Shown here: positions 36,095-47,049 of the stretch, piece by piece
Position numbering within the stretch: the first letter of the stretch is position 1
How the letters are laid out: each line of letters opens with the position of its first letter
NCBI GenBank assembly: GCA_019634895.1
Contig: JAHCAM010000003.1
Coordinates: 62,001 to 126,000 of the forward strand
Origin: Steroidobacteraceae bacterium
GTDB lineage: Bacteria; Pseudomonadota; Gammaproteobacteria; Steroidobacterales; Steroidobacteraceae
Direction: 5' to 3'
DNA: 64,000 nt
Translations under genes and position numbers: made by a program
The notes under the pieces: model-generated
What the model was told of the DNA's origin: nothing
Database searches by the model: none
What the model saw: the letters and a program-made list of their open reading frames with translations, nothing else

Positions 36095-36651
36095 ACGGGA
36101 TGCAAGCCATGAGAATGACGGTGTCGGCACTGCTGTCGGGTGTCCTGATGTTCGCGGTGCCGCCCCGCGCAGTCGCGCAGGACGATCCCGCGCCGTCCGC
36201 CGGTCGCTCGGCGCTCGATGCGGAAGTGCAGGAGCTGCGCCGGCAGGTGGTGGACCTGAACCGCGACCTGTTCATGCTCGAGGAAGACCTGCTTTTTCCG
36301 GCCAGCACCCAGGTCGCCGTGTTCGTGTCGATGGACGTCGGCACCTTCTTCCAGCTCGACTCGGTGCAGATCAAGGTGGACGACAAGGAGGTCGCCAATT
36401 ACCTGTACACGGCGCGCGAGCTCGAGGCGCTCAAGCGCGGCGGCGTGCACCGCATCTGGCTCGGCAACCTCAAGGCCGGCGAGCACGAGATCGTGGCGTT
36501 CTTCACCGGCCAGGGCACGCACGAGCGCGACTACAAGCGCGGCGCGACGCTGACGGTCAACAAGGGCGTGGGCGCGCAGTACGTCGAGCTCAGGATCAGC
36601 GACCGCGTGCGCAGGCTGCAGCCCGAATTCGTGGTCCGCGTCTGGGAGTGA
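36091..36651 (+). CDS. Exported coiled-coil protein of unknown function
   Basis: The 186-residue product has a signal peptide (MRMTVSALLSGVLMFAVP, with upstream alternatives), a probable coiled coil (LDAEVQELRRQVVDLNRDLF) and a beta-rich C-terminal domain (MDVGTFFQLDSVQIKVDDKE, LKAGEHEIVAFFTG). I do not recognise the family. Start ATG 36091 overlaps the TlpA stop by 4 bases; ATG 36109 would also keep the signal peptide. It precedes a large helical-repeat gene, suggesting a periplasmic scaffold partner. Confidence 0.68.
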   Translation: MNGMQAMRMTVSALLSGVLMFAVPPRAVAQDDPAPSAGRSALDAEVQELRRQVVDLNRDLFMLEEDLLFPASTQVAVFVSMDVGTFFQLDSVQIKVDDKEVANYLYTARELEALKRGGVHRIWLGNLKAGEHEIVAFFTGQGTHERDYKRGATLTVNKGVGAQYVELRISDRVRRLQPEFVVRVWE

Positions 36652-36656
36652 CCGCG

Positions 36657-38516
36657 ATGCCGGCCGCCGTGCTGCTGACCGCGCTGCTGGCCGCAGATCC
36701 CGCGCCTGCGGCCGGCCCGGCCCCGGGCGGACTGCCGGCCGTGAAGGTCCAGGACCTGCACTACGGCGATGTCCTGTTCCACTTCTACCAGGCCGAGCAC
36801 TTCAACGCGCTGGTGCGGCTCGCCGGCTACCGCGAACAGGGGCGCCTGGCGGCGCACGCCCGTGACGCCGAGCTGCTGCGCGGGGGCCTGTGGCTGTCGC
36901 TCGGCCAGCACCGCGAGGCGCGCGCGATCTTCGAGTCGCTGCTGGCGGACCCGTCGACGCCTGCGCCGGTGCGGGACCAGGCCTGGTTCTACCTCGGCAA
37001 GGTGCTCTACGCGGCGGGGCAATTCGAGGCTTCGGAGCGGGCGTTGCGCTCGGTGGCGGGCGAGCTGCCGCCGGCGCTGGTCCCGGAGCGGCTGCTGCTG
37101 CTGGCCCAGGGGCTCATGTACCGCGGCCGCTTCGACGAGGCGGTCGCCGTGCTCGACGGCTGGAGCGGCGCCCCGGAATGGACCGCCTACGCCCGCTTCA
37201 ACCTCGGCGTGGCGCTGGTGCGGGCGGGGCGCGAGGCGCCGGGCCTCGAGCTGCTGGACGCGGTCGGCACGCTGGCGACGCAGAACCCCGAGCTGATCGC
37301 GCTGCGTGACAAGGCGAACGTCGCGATCGGCTATGCCCAGCTGCAGTCCGGCCGGCCGGCCGCCGCGCGCCTCGCGCTCGACCGCGTGCAGCTCGCGGGC
37401 CCGCAGGCGAACAAGGCGCTGCTGGGCGCCGGCTGGGCCGATGCGGCAGAGGGCGGCTACCGGACCGCGCTGGTGCCCTGGCTCGAGCTGCACCAGCGGG
37501 CGCTGCAGGACGGCGCGGTGCAGGAATCCTATCTCGCCGTGCCCTATGCCTACGCCGAGCTGGGCGCGATCGGACAGGCCGTCGGGTACTACGAACAGGC
37601 GATCGCGTCCTACGACGCCGAGCGCGCGCGCATCGACGAGTCGATCGCGGCGATCCGCGCGGGCCGGCTGCTGCGGGCGGCGCTCTCGACCCGGGACGAC
37701 GGCCGCCGCGGCTGGTTCGCGCAGCTCGCGGAGCTGCCGGACTCGCCGGAATCGCGCTACCTCTATCACCTGATGGCCGGTCACGAGTTCCAGGAAGGAC
37801 TCAAGAGCTATCGCGCGCTCGACGACATGGCGCGCAACCTGACGGCCTGGTCGGGCAGCCTCGATGCATTCGGGAGCATGGTCGAGACCCGGCAGCAGGC
37901 GCTCGCCACCCGGCTGCCGGCGGCCGAATCGCGCCTGGCGACCGTGGACATCGGCGAGCTCAACGCACGGCGCGATGCGCTGCGGGCGCGCTACGAGGCC
38001 GCGCACGCGCAGCGCGACGTGACCGCGTTCGCGACCGACGAAGAACGCGCCTGGCTCGACCAGCTGGACGGCGTGGACGCGGAGCTCGCCGCGCGCGCCG
38101 GCGACCCGGGTCTCGACGAGGCGCGTGAAAAGGCCAGGCTGGCGCGAGGCGTGCTGATGTGGCGGCTCGACGAGGCCTGGAAGGTCCGCAGCTGGCGGGC
38201 CGGCCGCTCGATGCGCGAGCTCGATGCCGCGGTCTACGACGCGCGCACGCGCCAGACGGCGTCGAACCGGGCGCGCAGCGGGGCACCCGAACGCAATGCC
38301 GAGCTCGGCCGGCGCGTCGCCGCGGTGGCGCCGCGGGTCGCCGAACTGGCTGCGCGGGTGGAGTCCGCCAAGGCGGCGCAGGAGCGCTTCCTGGCCGACA
38401 TCGCGGTCAGCGAACTGCAGGCGCAGCGGCAGCGGCTGGACGAGTATTCTGTCCAGGCGCGCTATGCGATCGCGACCATCTACGACCGCGCCAGCGCGCA
38501 GGCGCCCACGCCATGA
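36657..38516 (+). CDS. Exported TPR-like helical-repeat protein
   Basis: The 619-residue protein has a weak signal-like N-terminus (MPAAVLLTALLAADPAPAAG) and many short amphipathic helix pairs of TPR type (RDQAWFYLGKVLYAAGQFEA, YARFNLGVALVRAGREAP), then a long C-terminal Ala/Glu/Arg coiled coil. Such repeats organise protein complexes. ATG 36657 follows GGGAG at 8 bases and was preferred to GTG 36648, which overlaps the previous stop. The downstream gene overlaps by 4 bases. Confidence 0.75.
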   Translation: MPAAVLLTALLAADPAPAAGPAPGGLPAVKVQDLHYGDVLFHFYQAEHFNALVRLAGYREQGRLAAHARDAELLRGGLWLSLGQHREARAIFESLLADPSTPAPVRDQAWFYLGKVLYAAGQFEASERALRSVAGELPPALVPERLLLLAQGLMYRGRFDEAVAVLDGWSGAPEWTAYARFNLGVALVRAGREAPGLELLDAVGTLATQNPELIALRDKANVAIGYAQLQSGRPAAARLALDRVQLAGPQANKALLGAGWADAAEGGYRTALVPWLELHQRALQDGAVQESYLAVPYAYAELGAIGQAVGYYEQAIASYDAERARIDESIAAIRAGRLLRAALSTRDDGRRGWFAQLAELPDSPESRYLYHLMAGHEFQEGLKSYRALDDMARNLTAWSGSLDAFGSMVETRQQALATRLPAAESRLATVDIGELNARRDALRARYEAAHAQRDVTAFATDEERAWLDQLDGVDAELAARAGDPGLDEAREKARLARGVLMWRLDEAWKVRSWRAGRSMRELDAAVYDARTRQTASNRARSGAPERNAELGRRVAAVAPRVAELAARVESAKAAQERFLADIAVSELQAQRQRLDEYSVQARYAIATIYDRASAQAPTP

Positions 38517-41500
38517 AGCACGTCGTCGCAATCGTCGTGGCGGCGCTTGCCGCGTCGGGTGCCGCGGCACAGACCGTCGGCGACCTGCGCAAGCGCGAGG
38601 CGCCCGTGCAGACCGGCCCGGCGGCGCCGGTGGAGGCGGCGCGGGTGCGCGCGGCCTACCGCCACTTCCTCGACCTCAAGGCCGGCGACCCGCAGCTGCG
38701 CGCCGAGGCGTTGCGCCGCCTCGCCGACCTGGAGCTCGAGGCCGCGGATGCGGCCCGTGGCGACGGCTCGACGCCCTCCGCAGGCGTGCTCGAGACGCGC
38801 GCCGCGATCGCGCTCTACGACGAATTGCTGGCGGCGGAGCCGGACCATCCGCGCATCGACTCGGTCCTGTACCAGCTGGGCCGTGCCTGGGAAGCCGAGG
38901 GCGAGCCGGAGCGGGCGCTGCAGTACCTGGACCGGCTGGTGGCGCGCTTTCCGGGGAGCCGGCACATCGACGAGGCGCAGTTCCGTCGCGGCGAGATCCT
39001 GTTCAGCGCGCAGCGCTGGTCCGAGGCCGAGCGGGCCTACGCGGCCGTGACCGGCATGCGGCCGGAATCGCCGTTCTACCTGCAGTCCCTCTACAAGCAT
39101 GGCTGGGCGCTGTTCAAGCAGTCGAACGTCGAGGACAGCGCCCGCTCGCTGCTCGGCGTGCTCGACCGAAAGCTGCAGAGCGCCCCGGGCGTCGAGATCG
39201 CGGACGAGGCATCGCTGCCGCGCGCGGACCGCGAGCTCATCCTCGACACCGAGCGCGCGCTCGGCATCCAGTTCACGGCGGACGACCCCGCCGGCGCGCT
39301 CACCGGCGCGCTCGAGCGCCATGGCTGGCCGGTCTATGCCTGGCGCCTGCATGCGTCGCTCGGCGACCTGCTGGTCGGGAAGGAGCGCTACACCGACGCG
39401 GCCGACACCTACCGCGCGTTCGCGTCGCGCCGCCCGGACCACCTGCGCTCCCCGGAACTGCAGTCACTCGCCATCGAAGCCTACGGCAAGGGCGGCTTCG
39501 CCGAGCTCGCCATGCAGGGCAAGCGCGAGTACGTGGAGCTGTACCGCTTCAGCGGACCGTTCTGGGCGGCGCGCACGCGCGCGGACGCGCCCGAGGTCGT
39601 GAAGCAGCTGAAGGCGCACCTGCGCGACGTCGCCACGCACCAGCACGCCGTCGCGCAGGCGAACCGCAGGCCCGCCGACTACCAGCAGGCGGCGCGCTGG
39701 TACCGCGACCTGCTGGAGTCGTTCCCGGACGAGCCGGACGCCGCCGAGACCAACTACCTGCTCGCGGACGTGCTGTTCGAGAGCGGCGCTTTCGGCGATG
39801 CGGCACTCGAGTACGAACGCACGGCCTATGTGCAGCCGCCGGGGCCGCGCAGTTCCGCCGCGGGCTATGCGGGGCTGGTCGCGCGCGAGCGCCACGAGGC
39901 GGCGCTGGCAGGCACGGAGCGGGCCGCCTGGCACCGGCAGAGCATCGACGCCGCCATCCGCTTCGCGATGGCGTGGCCCGAGCATCCGCAGTCGGGCCCG
40001 ATGTGGCTCAGGAGCGCGAAGCAGCTGTTCGCGCTCGCCGAGTACGCGCCGGCGGCGGATGCCGCCGGCCAGGTGGTGACGCGCATGCCGCCGATGGCCC
40101 GCGAGGAAGAGCGCGCGGCATGGAGCATCATTGCGGACTCGAGCTTCGAGCTGGGCCGCTTCGGGGAGTCCGAGGGCGCCTACACGGAGGTGCTGACGCG
40201 CCTGGATTCCGGCGCGCCGGAGCGGGGCGCGGTGACCGAGCGTCTCGGCGCCGCCATCTACAAGCAGGGCGAGGCGCGCCAGCAGGCCGGCGACACCGCG
40301 GGCGCAGTGGCCGATTTCCTGCGCGTGGCGACCGCGGCGCCCGGATCGAAGCTGGTCTCGAACGCGCAGTTCGACGCCGCGACGCTGCTGCTGCGGGCGC
40401 GCGACTGGAATGGCGCCATCCCGATCCTCGAGGCGTTCCGCCGCGACTATCCGCAGCACGAGCTCGCACGCACGGTGCCGCGCAACCTGGCCGTGGCCTA
40501 TACCGAATCGGGCCGCCACCACGAGGCGGCGGTCGAGTTCGAGCGCGTGGCGGACGACGCGGGCGAGGACGCCGCATTCCGGCGCACGGCGCTGCTGCAG
40601 GCCGCGGAGTTCTACGACCGGACCGGCGATCGCGCGGCGACGGTGCGGGTCTGGGCGCGCTTCGTCGAGCGCTACCCGCGGCCGCTGGATGACGCCATGT
40701 CGGCGCGCCAGAAGCTCGCGGACCTCGCCCGCGACGCGGGCGACGGCCAGGGCCGCGTGCGCTGGCTGCGGGAGATCATCGCGGCCGACGCCGGCGCGGG
40801 TGCCGACCGCAGCGACGGCAGCCGCGTGCTCGCGGCCCGCGCGTCGCTCGAGGTGGCGGCCCCGCTGCGCGTGGCGTTCGAGTCGGTGCAGCTCACGGCG
40901 CCGCTGCCGAAGTCGCTCAAGGCCAAGCGCGACGCGATGGAAGCGGCGCTCACGGCATACCGGGCTGCGGCCGACTACGGGGTCGCCGAGGTCGCGACGC
41001 AGGCGACCTCCGCGACCGCCGAGATGTACCGGAAGCTGGCGGCAGACCTGCTGGCCTCCGAGCGCCCGCGCAGCCTGAACGAGGAGGAGCAGGAGCAGTA
41101 CGCGCTGCTGCTCGAGGAGCAGGCCTACCCCTTCGAGGAGGAGGCGATCCGGCTGCACGAGGCCAACGCCGCGCGCGTGCTGGGCGGGATCTACGACGAC
41201 GGCGTGCGCGCGAGCTTCGCCGCGCTCGCGGAGCTGAAGCCCGCGCGCTACCGCAAGGCCGAGCGGCTGCCGGATGCCGCCGCGCACCCCGAGATCGCCA
41301 ACGGACTCGCGGCGCTTGCGGCAGGCCGCTACGCGGAAGCCGAGGGCCTGCTGGCGCAGGCCGCGCCCGCGGCGGCCGCCTGGACCGCGATCGGCGTGGC
41401 GCGGCGGCAGCTCGGCCGCATGGCCGAGGCGCAGGAAGCCTACGAGGGCGCCGCCATGCTGGACCCGGGCGATCCGCTGCCGGTGCTCAATCGCGGCGTG

Positions 41501-41659
41501 CTGCTCGATCTCTACATGGGCCGGCCGGAAGCGGCGCTGGTGGATTACGAGCGCTACCAGGCCCTGGCCGCGGGAGCCGACCTGCAGGTCACGGCCTGGA
41601 TCACGGAGGTCCGGCGGCGCGCGGGCCTCGAGGAACAGAGCGCGGGGGCGACGCCATGA
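38513..41659 (+). CDS. Large exported TPR-repeat protein
   Basis: At 1048 residues this is the largest protein of the locus. A signal peptide (MKHVVAIVVAALAASGAAA) precedes many TPR units (DSVLYQLGRAWEAEGEPERA, SLYKHGWALFKQSNVEDS, ETNYLLADVLFESGAFGDAA, NRGVLLDLYMGRPEAALVDY), roughly covering the full length. The general plan, TPR protein next to ExbB/ExbD/TonB-like genes, recalls the Agl/Glt type of gliding-motility and Tol-like complexes, but sequence identity cannot be judged here. It overlaps the genes before and after by 4 bases each. Confidence 0.8.
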   Translation: MKHVVAIVVAALAASGAAAQTVGDLRKREAPVQTGPAAPVEAARVRAAYRHFLDLKAGDPQLRAEALRRLADLELEAADAARGDGSTPSAGVLETRAAIALYDELLAAEPDHPRIDSVLYQLGRAWEAEGEPERALQYLDRLVARFPGSRHIDEAQFRRGEILFSAQRWSEAERAYAAVTGMRPESPFYLQSLYKHGWALFKQSNVEDSARSLLGVLDRKLQSAPGVEIADEASLPRADRELILDTERALGIQFTADDPAGALTGALERHGWPVYAWRLHASLGDLLVGKERYTDAADTYRAFASRRPDHLRSPELQSLAIEAYGKGGFAELAMQGKREYVELYRFSGPFWAARTRADAPEVVKQLKAHLRDVATHQHAVAQANRRPADYQQAARWYRDLLESFPDEPDAAETNYLLADVLFESGAFGDAALEYERTAYVQPPGPRSSAAGYAGLVARERHEAALAGTERAAWHRQSIDAAIRFAMAWPEHPQSGPMWLRSAKQLFALAEYAPAADAAGQVVTRMPPMAREEERAAWSIIADSSFELGRFGESEGAYTEVLTRLDSGAPERGAVTERLGAAIYKQGEARQQAGDTAGAVADFLRVATAAPGSKLVSNAQFDAATLLLRARDWNGAIPILEAFRRDYPQHELARTVPRNLAVAYTESGRHHEAAVEFERVADDAGEDAAFRRTALLQAAEFYDRTGDRAATVRVWARFVERYPRPLDDAMSARQKLADLARDAGDGQGRVRWLREIIAADAGAGADRSDGSRVLAARASLEVAAPLRVAFESVQLTAPLPKSLKAKRDAMEAALTAYRAAADYGVAEVATQATSATAEMYRKLAADLLASERPRSLNEEEQEQYALLLEEQAYPFEEEAIRLHEANAARVLGGIYDDGVRASFAALAELKPARYRKAERLPDAAAHPEIANGLAALAAGRYAEAEGLLAQAAPAAAAWTAIGVARRQLGRMAEAQEAYEGAAMLDPGDPLPVLNRGVLLDLYMGRPEAALVDYERYQALAAGADLQVTAWITEVRRRAGLEEQSAGATP

Positions 41660-42069
41660 AACGGTTGCTGTCGGGATTGCTGCTTGCGGCTCCGCTGCTG
41701 GCACTGGCACAGGAGCCGGTCACCGAAGCGTCCGCGGCGCCCGCGGCCGCCGCACCCGCGCAGGCCGAGGCCCCGCCCGCCGCGCGCGACACGCGCTTCC
41801 GGACCATGGACCGCCTCGAGCTCGGCACGACCTCGATCACCGGCAACCAGGAGCTGCCGAAGGTCATGTACGTCGTGCCCTGGAAGAAGGCGGAGCTGGG
41901 CGAGCTGTCGGGCAAGCCGGCGAGGTCGCTGATCGACGAGATCCTCGCGCCGGTCGACCGCGAGGTCTTCCGCCGCGAAATCGGGTATTTCGAGACCCTG
42001 TCCGGGGGAATCCGCGACGGGGCCTCTCAGGGCGAGAATCCGGTCACGCCGGAAACGGCGCGGCCATAG
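41656..42069 (+). CDS. Small exported protein of unknown function
   Basis: The 137-residue product has a clear signal peptide (MKRLLSGLLLAAPLLALAQ), an Ala/Pro-rich spacer and a conserved-looking core (FRTMDRLELGTTSITGNQEL, then PKVMYVVPWKKAELGEL). I do not recognise it. It overlaps the large TPR gene by 4 bases and lies 40 bases before exbB, so it is probably a periplasmic part of the same complex. Confidence 0.68.
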   Translation: MKRLLSGLLLAAPLLALAQEPVTEASAAPAAAAPAQAEAPPAARDTRFRTMDRLELGTTSITGNQELPKVMYVVPWKKAELGELSGKPARSLIDEILAPVDREVFRREIGYFETLSGGIRDGASQGENPVTPETARP

Positions 42070-42109
42070 CATCTTGGGCAATCGGCAGGGAGACACCAGG
42101 AGTCACCCC

Positions 42110-42754
42110 ATGGATACGTACGCAACGATCGTCAGGTTCTTCCAGGACGGCGGGGTCTTCATGTACCCGATCGCCCTCATCGCGGCGCTCGGGACCGCGG
42201 TCGCGCTCGAGCGCTGGTTCTATCTGTGGCGCACCGAGGGCGCCAACCGCCGCATGTGGGACGAGGTCTCGCCGTTCCTCCGGACCGGCGACTTCAAGCG
42301 CGCGATCTCCGCGACCTCGAGCTCCGTCTCCGCCATCGGACAGATCCTGAGCTACGGCCTCGCCCGCGTGCAGACCGCCAAGCGCCGCGACGACGTCGAG
42401 AAGGCGATGGAGGAGAGCCTGATGGAAGTGGTGCCGAAGCTGGAGAAGCGCACCCACTACCTCGCGAGCTTCGCCAACATCGCCACGCTGCTCGGCCTGC
42501 TCGGCACCATCATCGGGCTGATCCAGGCGTTCCAGGCGGTGTCCAACGCGAGCCCCGCCGAGCGCGCCGACCTGCTGGCGGCGTCGATCTCGGTGGCGAT
42601 GAACACCACGGCCTTCGGCCTGATCGTGGCGATCCCGCTGCTGCTGATGCACTCGGTGCTGCAGTCGAAGACCACCTCGATCGTGGACAGCCTGGAGATG
42701 GCGTCGGTGAAGTTCCTCAACACGGTCGTCGAGCGGCGGCCGGAGGCTGCGTGA
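42110..42754 (+). CDS. exbB: ExbB/TolQ-family proton channel
   Basis: The 214-residue protein has the three TolQ/ExbB membrane helices (MYPIALIAALGTAVALERW; FANIATLLGLLGTIIGLIQA; VAMNTTAFGLIVAIPLLLM) and the cytoplasmic loop of this size. TLLGLLGTIIGLI and NTTAFGLIVAIP are the family signatures for the pore. ATG 42110 follows CAGGAG; the upstream in-frame ATG (42074) lies inside the previous intergenic gap and lacks a site. It forms a motor with the ExbD proteins coded next. Confidence 0.92.
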   Translation: MDTYATIVRFFQDGGVFMYPIALIAALGTAVALERWFYLWRTEGANRRMWDEVSPFLRTGDFKRAISATSSSVSAIGQILSYGLARVQTAKRRDDVEKAMEESLMEVVPKLEKRTHYLASFANIATLLGLLGTIIGLIQAFQAVSNASPAERADLLAASISVAMNTTAFGLIVAIPLLLMHSVLQSKTTSIVDSLEMASVKFLNTVVERRPEAA

Positions 42755-43272
42755 GCCTGACCACCCGCGCCGCCCGCCGGCACCGCCGCCACGAGGCGGC
42801 GGACCTCTCCATCACCGCCTTCATGAACCTGATGGTGGTGCTGGTGCCGTTCCTGCTCATCACTGCCGTGTTCTCGCGGATGACCATCCTCGAGCTCAAC
42901 CTGCCGAGCTCGAGCCAGTCGCTGCCGGAGACGCCGCAGGCGATCAACCTGGAGATCGTCGTGCGCAAGGACCTGATCGAGGTCGCGGACCGCGGCAGCG
43001 GCAGGCTGGGTCCGGTGTTCCGCAACACGCCGGAGGGTCCGGACTACGCCGCCGTCGGCAAGTTCCTGGTCGAGGAGGTCAAGACGCGCTTCCCGGACCT
43101 GGCGGCGGCGACCATCCTGGTGGAGCCCGACGTCTCCTACGACACGATCGTCCAGGTCATGGACCTGGCGCGCGTGCGCACGGTCACCGAGGGCCACCGC
43201 ACCTACCAGGTCGCGCTGTTCCCGGACATCTCGATCGGCGACGCGCCCATGGTCGAGGAGCGCAGGCGATGA
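42751..43272 (+). CDS. ExbD-like protein A (Asn at the proton-site position)
   Basis: The 173-residue protein has a short Arg-rich N-terminus, one membrane helix (SITAFMNLMVVLVPFLLITA) and a periplasmic domain. The essential membrane Asp of ExbD/TolR is replaced by N26. It is the first of two adjacent ExbD genes and starts with GTG overlapping the exbB stop (GTGA). A hetero-pair with the following Asp-bearing ExbD is likely. Its own replacement suggests a structural rather than a proton-carrying role. Confidence 0.88.
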   Translation: MSLTTRAARRHRRHEAADLSITAFMNLMVVLVPFLLITAVFSRMTILELNLPSSSQSLPETPQAINLEIVVRKDLIEVADRGSGRLGPVFRNTPEGPDYAAVGKFLVEEVKTRFPDLAAATILVEPDVSYDTIVQVMDLARVRTVTEGHRTYQVALFPDISIGDAPMVEERRR

Positions 43273-43790
43273 GCCACTCGGCACGCGCCCAGCGCATGGC
43301 CCGCCATCACGCGCGCAAGAAGCCCGCGGCGCTCTCGCTGGTGTCGCTGATGGACATCTTCACCATCCTGGTGTTCTTCCTGCTGGTGAACTCGGCCGAG
43401 ATCCAGACGCTCGAGCCGCCGAAGGCGCTGACGCTGCCGGAGTCGGTGGCGCAGGACCGCCCCCGCGAGACCGTGATCGTGATGGTGACGGGCGACACCG
43501 TGTTCGTGCAGGACGAGGCGGTCGTGAGCGTGGCGGACGTCGACCGTACCGAGGGCATGATCATCGCGCCGCTCAGGCGCGCGCTGGCCAGGCAGGCCGA
43601 CCGGCGGCTGGTCCAGGCCGCGGCGACCGACCCGAGCGCCCGCGAGATCACGATCCTGGGCGACCGCGACGTGCCCTACCGGGTGCTGAAGAAGGTCATG
43701 GCCACCTGCACGGAGGCGGACTTCGGCAAGCTGTCGCTCGCGGTCATGCAGAAGGAAGAGGCGATGCACGTGGAGCGCATGGGAGGCTGA
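43269..43790 (+). CDS. exbD: ExbD-like protein B (canonical Asp)
   Basis: The 173-residue protein has a basic N-terminus, one membrane helix (LVSLMDIFTILVFFLLV) with the proton-carrying D29, and a periplasmic domain of TolR/ExbD type (REITILGDRDVPYRVLKKVM). It has the same length as ExbD-like A but its membrane helix and tail differ. It overlaps that gene by 4 bases and is 14 bases from the TonB-like gene. Together with ExbB these should form a proton-motive-force-driven motor. Confidence 0.9.
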   Translation: MSHSARAQRMARHHARKKPAALSLVSLMDIFTILVFFLLVNSAEIQTLEPPKALTLPESVAQDRPRETVIVMVTGDTVFVQDEAVVSVADVDRTEGMIIAPLRRALARQADRRLVQAAATDPSAREITILGDRDVPYRVLKKVMATCTEADFGKLSLAVMQKEEAMHVERMGG

Positions 43791-43804
43791 CCCGGGAGAA
43801 TCCG

Positions 43805-44764
43805 ATGCCAGCCGTCATCACCTTCTTCTACCGCAGCTTCGAGCTGCCCTGGGACACGGACCGGGAAGAGCGCGACCGGTTCCGCAAGATGTGGCGGACC
43901 GCGCTCGCGGTCGTGCTACTGTTCTCGATCGCCATGCCCTGGCTGCCGGTGCCGGAGCGCCCGTTCGACGTGCCGCCGCCGGTGCCGCCGCGCATCGCCC
44001 AGCTCGTGCTCGAGCGCGCGACGCCGCCGCCACCGCCGCCCCCGCCGCCGCAGCCGGAGCGCGCCGAGACGCCGAAGCCCGAACAGAAGCCGGTGCCGAG
44101 GCCCGAGTCCGACCTGGCGCGCACCCAGAACGCGCGCAGGAAGGCTGCGCAGGCGGGCCTGCTGCCGTTCGTGGACCAGCTCGCCGACCTGCGCGACCAG
44201 TTCGACGTCAGCAAGGACGACCTCAAGCCGCTCGCCAGCGCGAAAGGCGAGGGCGACACGCCGCGCGCCGAGCGCTCGCTGATCACCGCCCGCACCGGCA
44301 CGCTGACGGGCGGCATCAACACCGCGGGCGTCAGCCGCGGCTTCGGCTCGGGTTCCGGCACGCTCGACGGCCACGGCACCACCCGCATGCAGGTGCCGTT
44401 CGGCGGCTCCGGCAGCGGCAACGCCCTCGCGGGCGGCGGCGACAACGTCAGCCGCAGCGGCGGCGGCAAGAAGGCCTCGCGCAGCCAGGAGGAGATCGAG
44501 CTGGTTTTTGACCGGAACAAGGCCGCGATTTACGCGCTCTACAACCGCGCGCTGCGCGACAACCCGGCGCTGCTCGGCAAGGTGGTGTTCGAGCTGACCA
44601 TCGCGCCCTGGGGCGAGGTCACCGACTGCCGCATCGTCTCGAGCGAGCTCAAGGACGCCGAGCTCGAGCGCAAGCTGGTGGCGCGCATCCGCATGTTCCG
44701 CTTCGCCGACAAGGACGTCGAGGCCATGACCACCACCAAGCCGATCGAGTTCTTCCCGGCCTGA
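43805..44764 (+). CDS. TonB-like protein with AgmX/PglI-type C-terminal domain
   Basis: The 319-residue product has one N-terminal membrane helix (MWRTALAVVLLFSIAMPWL), a Pro-rich spacer with a run of prolines (residues about 57-100), a Gly/Ser-rich middle and a C-terminal domain (EIELVFDRNKAAIYALYNRA, LGKVVFELTIAPWGEVTDC, KLVARIRMFRF) typical of AgmX/PglI proteins of myxobacteria. It would couple the ExbB/ExbD motor to a partner in the outer membrane. It lies 14 bases after exbD and ends the operon. Confidence 0.85.
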   Translation: MPAVITFFYRSFELPWDTDREERDRFRKMWRTALAVVLLFSIAMPWLPVPERPFDVPPPVPPRIAQLVLERATPPPPPPPPPQPERAETPKPEQKPVPRPESDLARTQNARRKAAQAGLLPFVDQLADLRDQFDVSKDDLKPLASAKGEGDTPRAERSLITARTGTLTGGINTAGVSRGFGSGSGTLDGHGTTRMQVPFGGSGSGNALAGGGDNVSRSGGGKKASRSQEEIELVFDRNKAAIYALYNRALRDNPALLGKVVFELTIAPWGEVTDCRIVSSELKDAELERKLVARIRMFRFADKDVEAMTTTKPIEFFPA

Positions 44765-44783
44765 TCCGGGCCCGGATTCCGTC

Positions 44784-47037
<2,254 letters not shown>

Positions 47038-47049
47038 GACGCCCGCGCC

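Noticed and set aside
38513..41659. ApbE flavinylation target (DGST near residue 85 of the large TPR protein)
   Set aside because: The short motif is in a TPR linker, without the surrounding FMN_bind fold.
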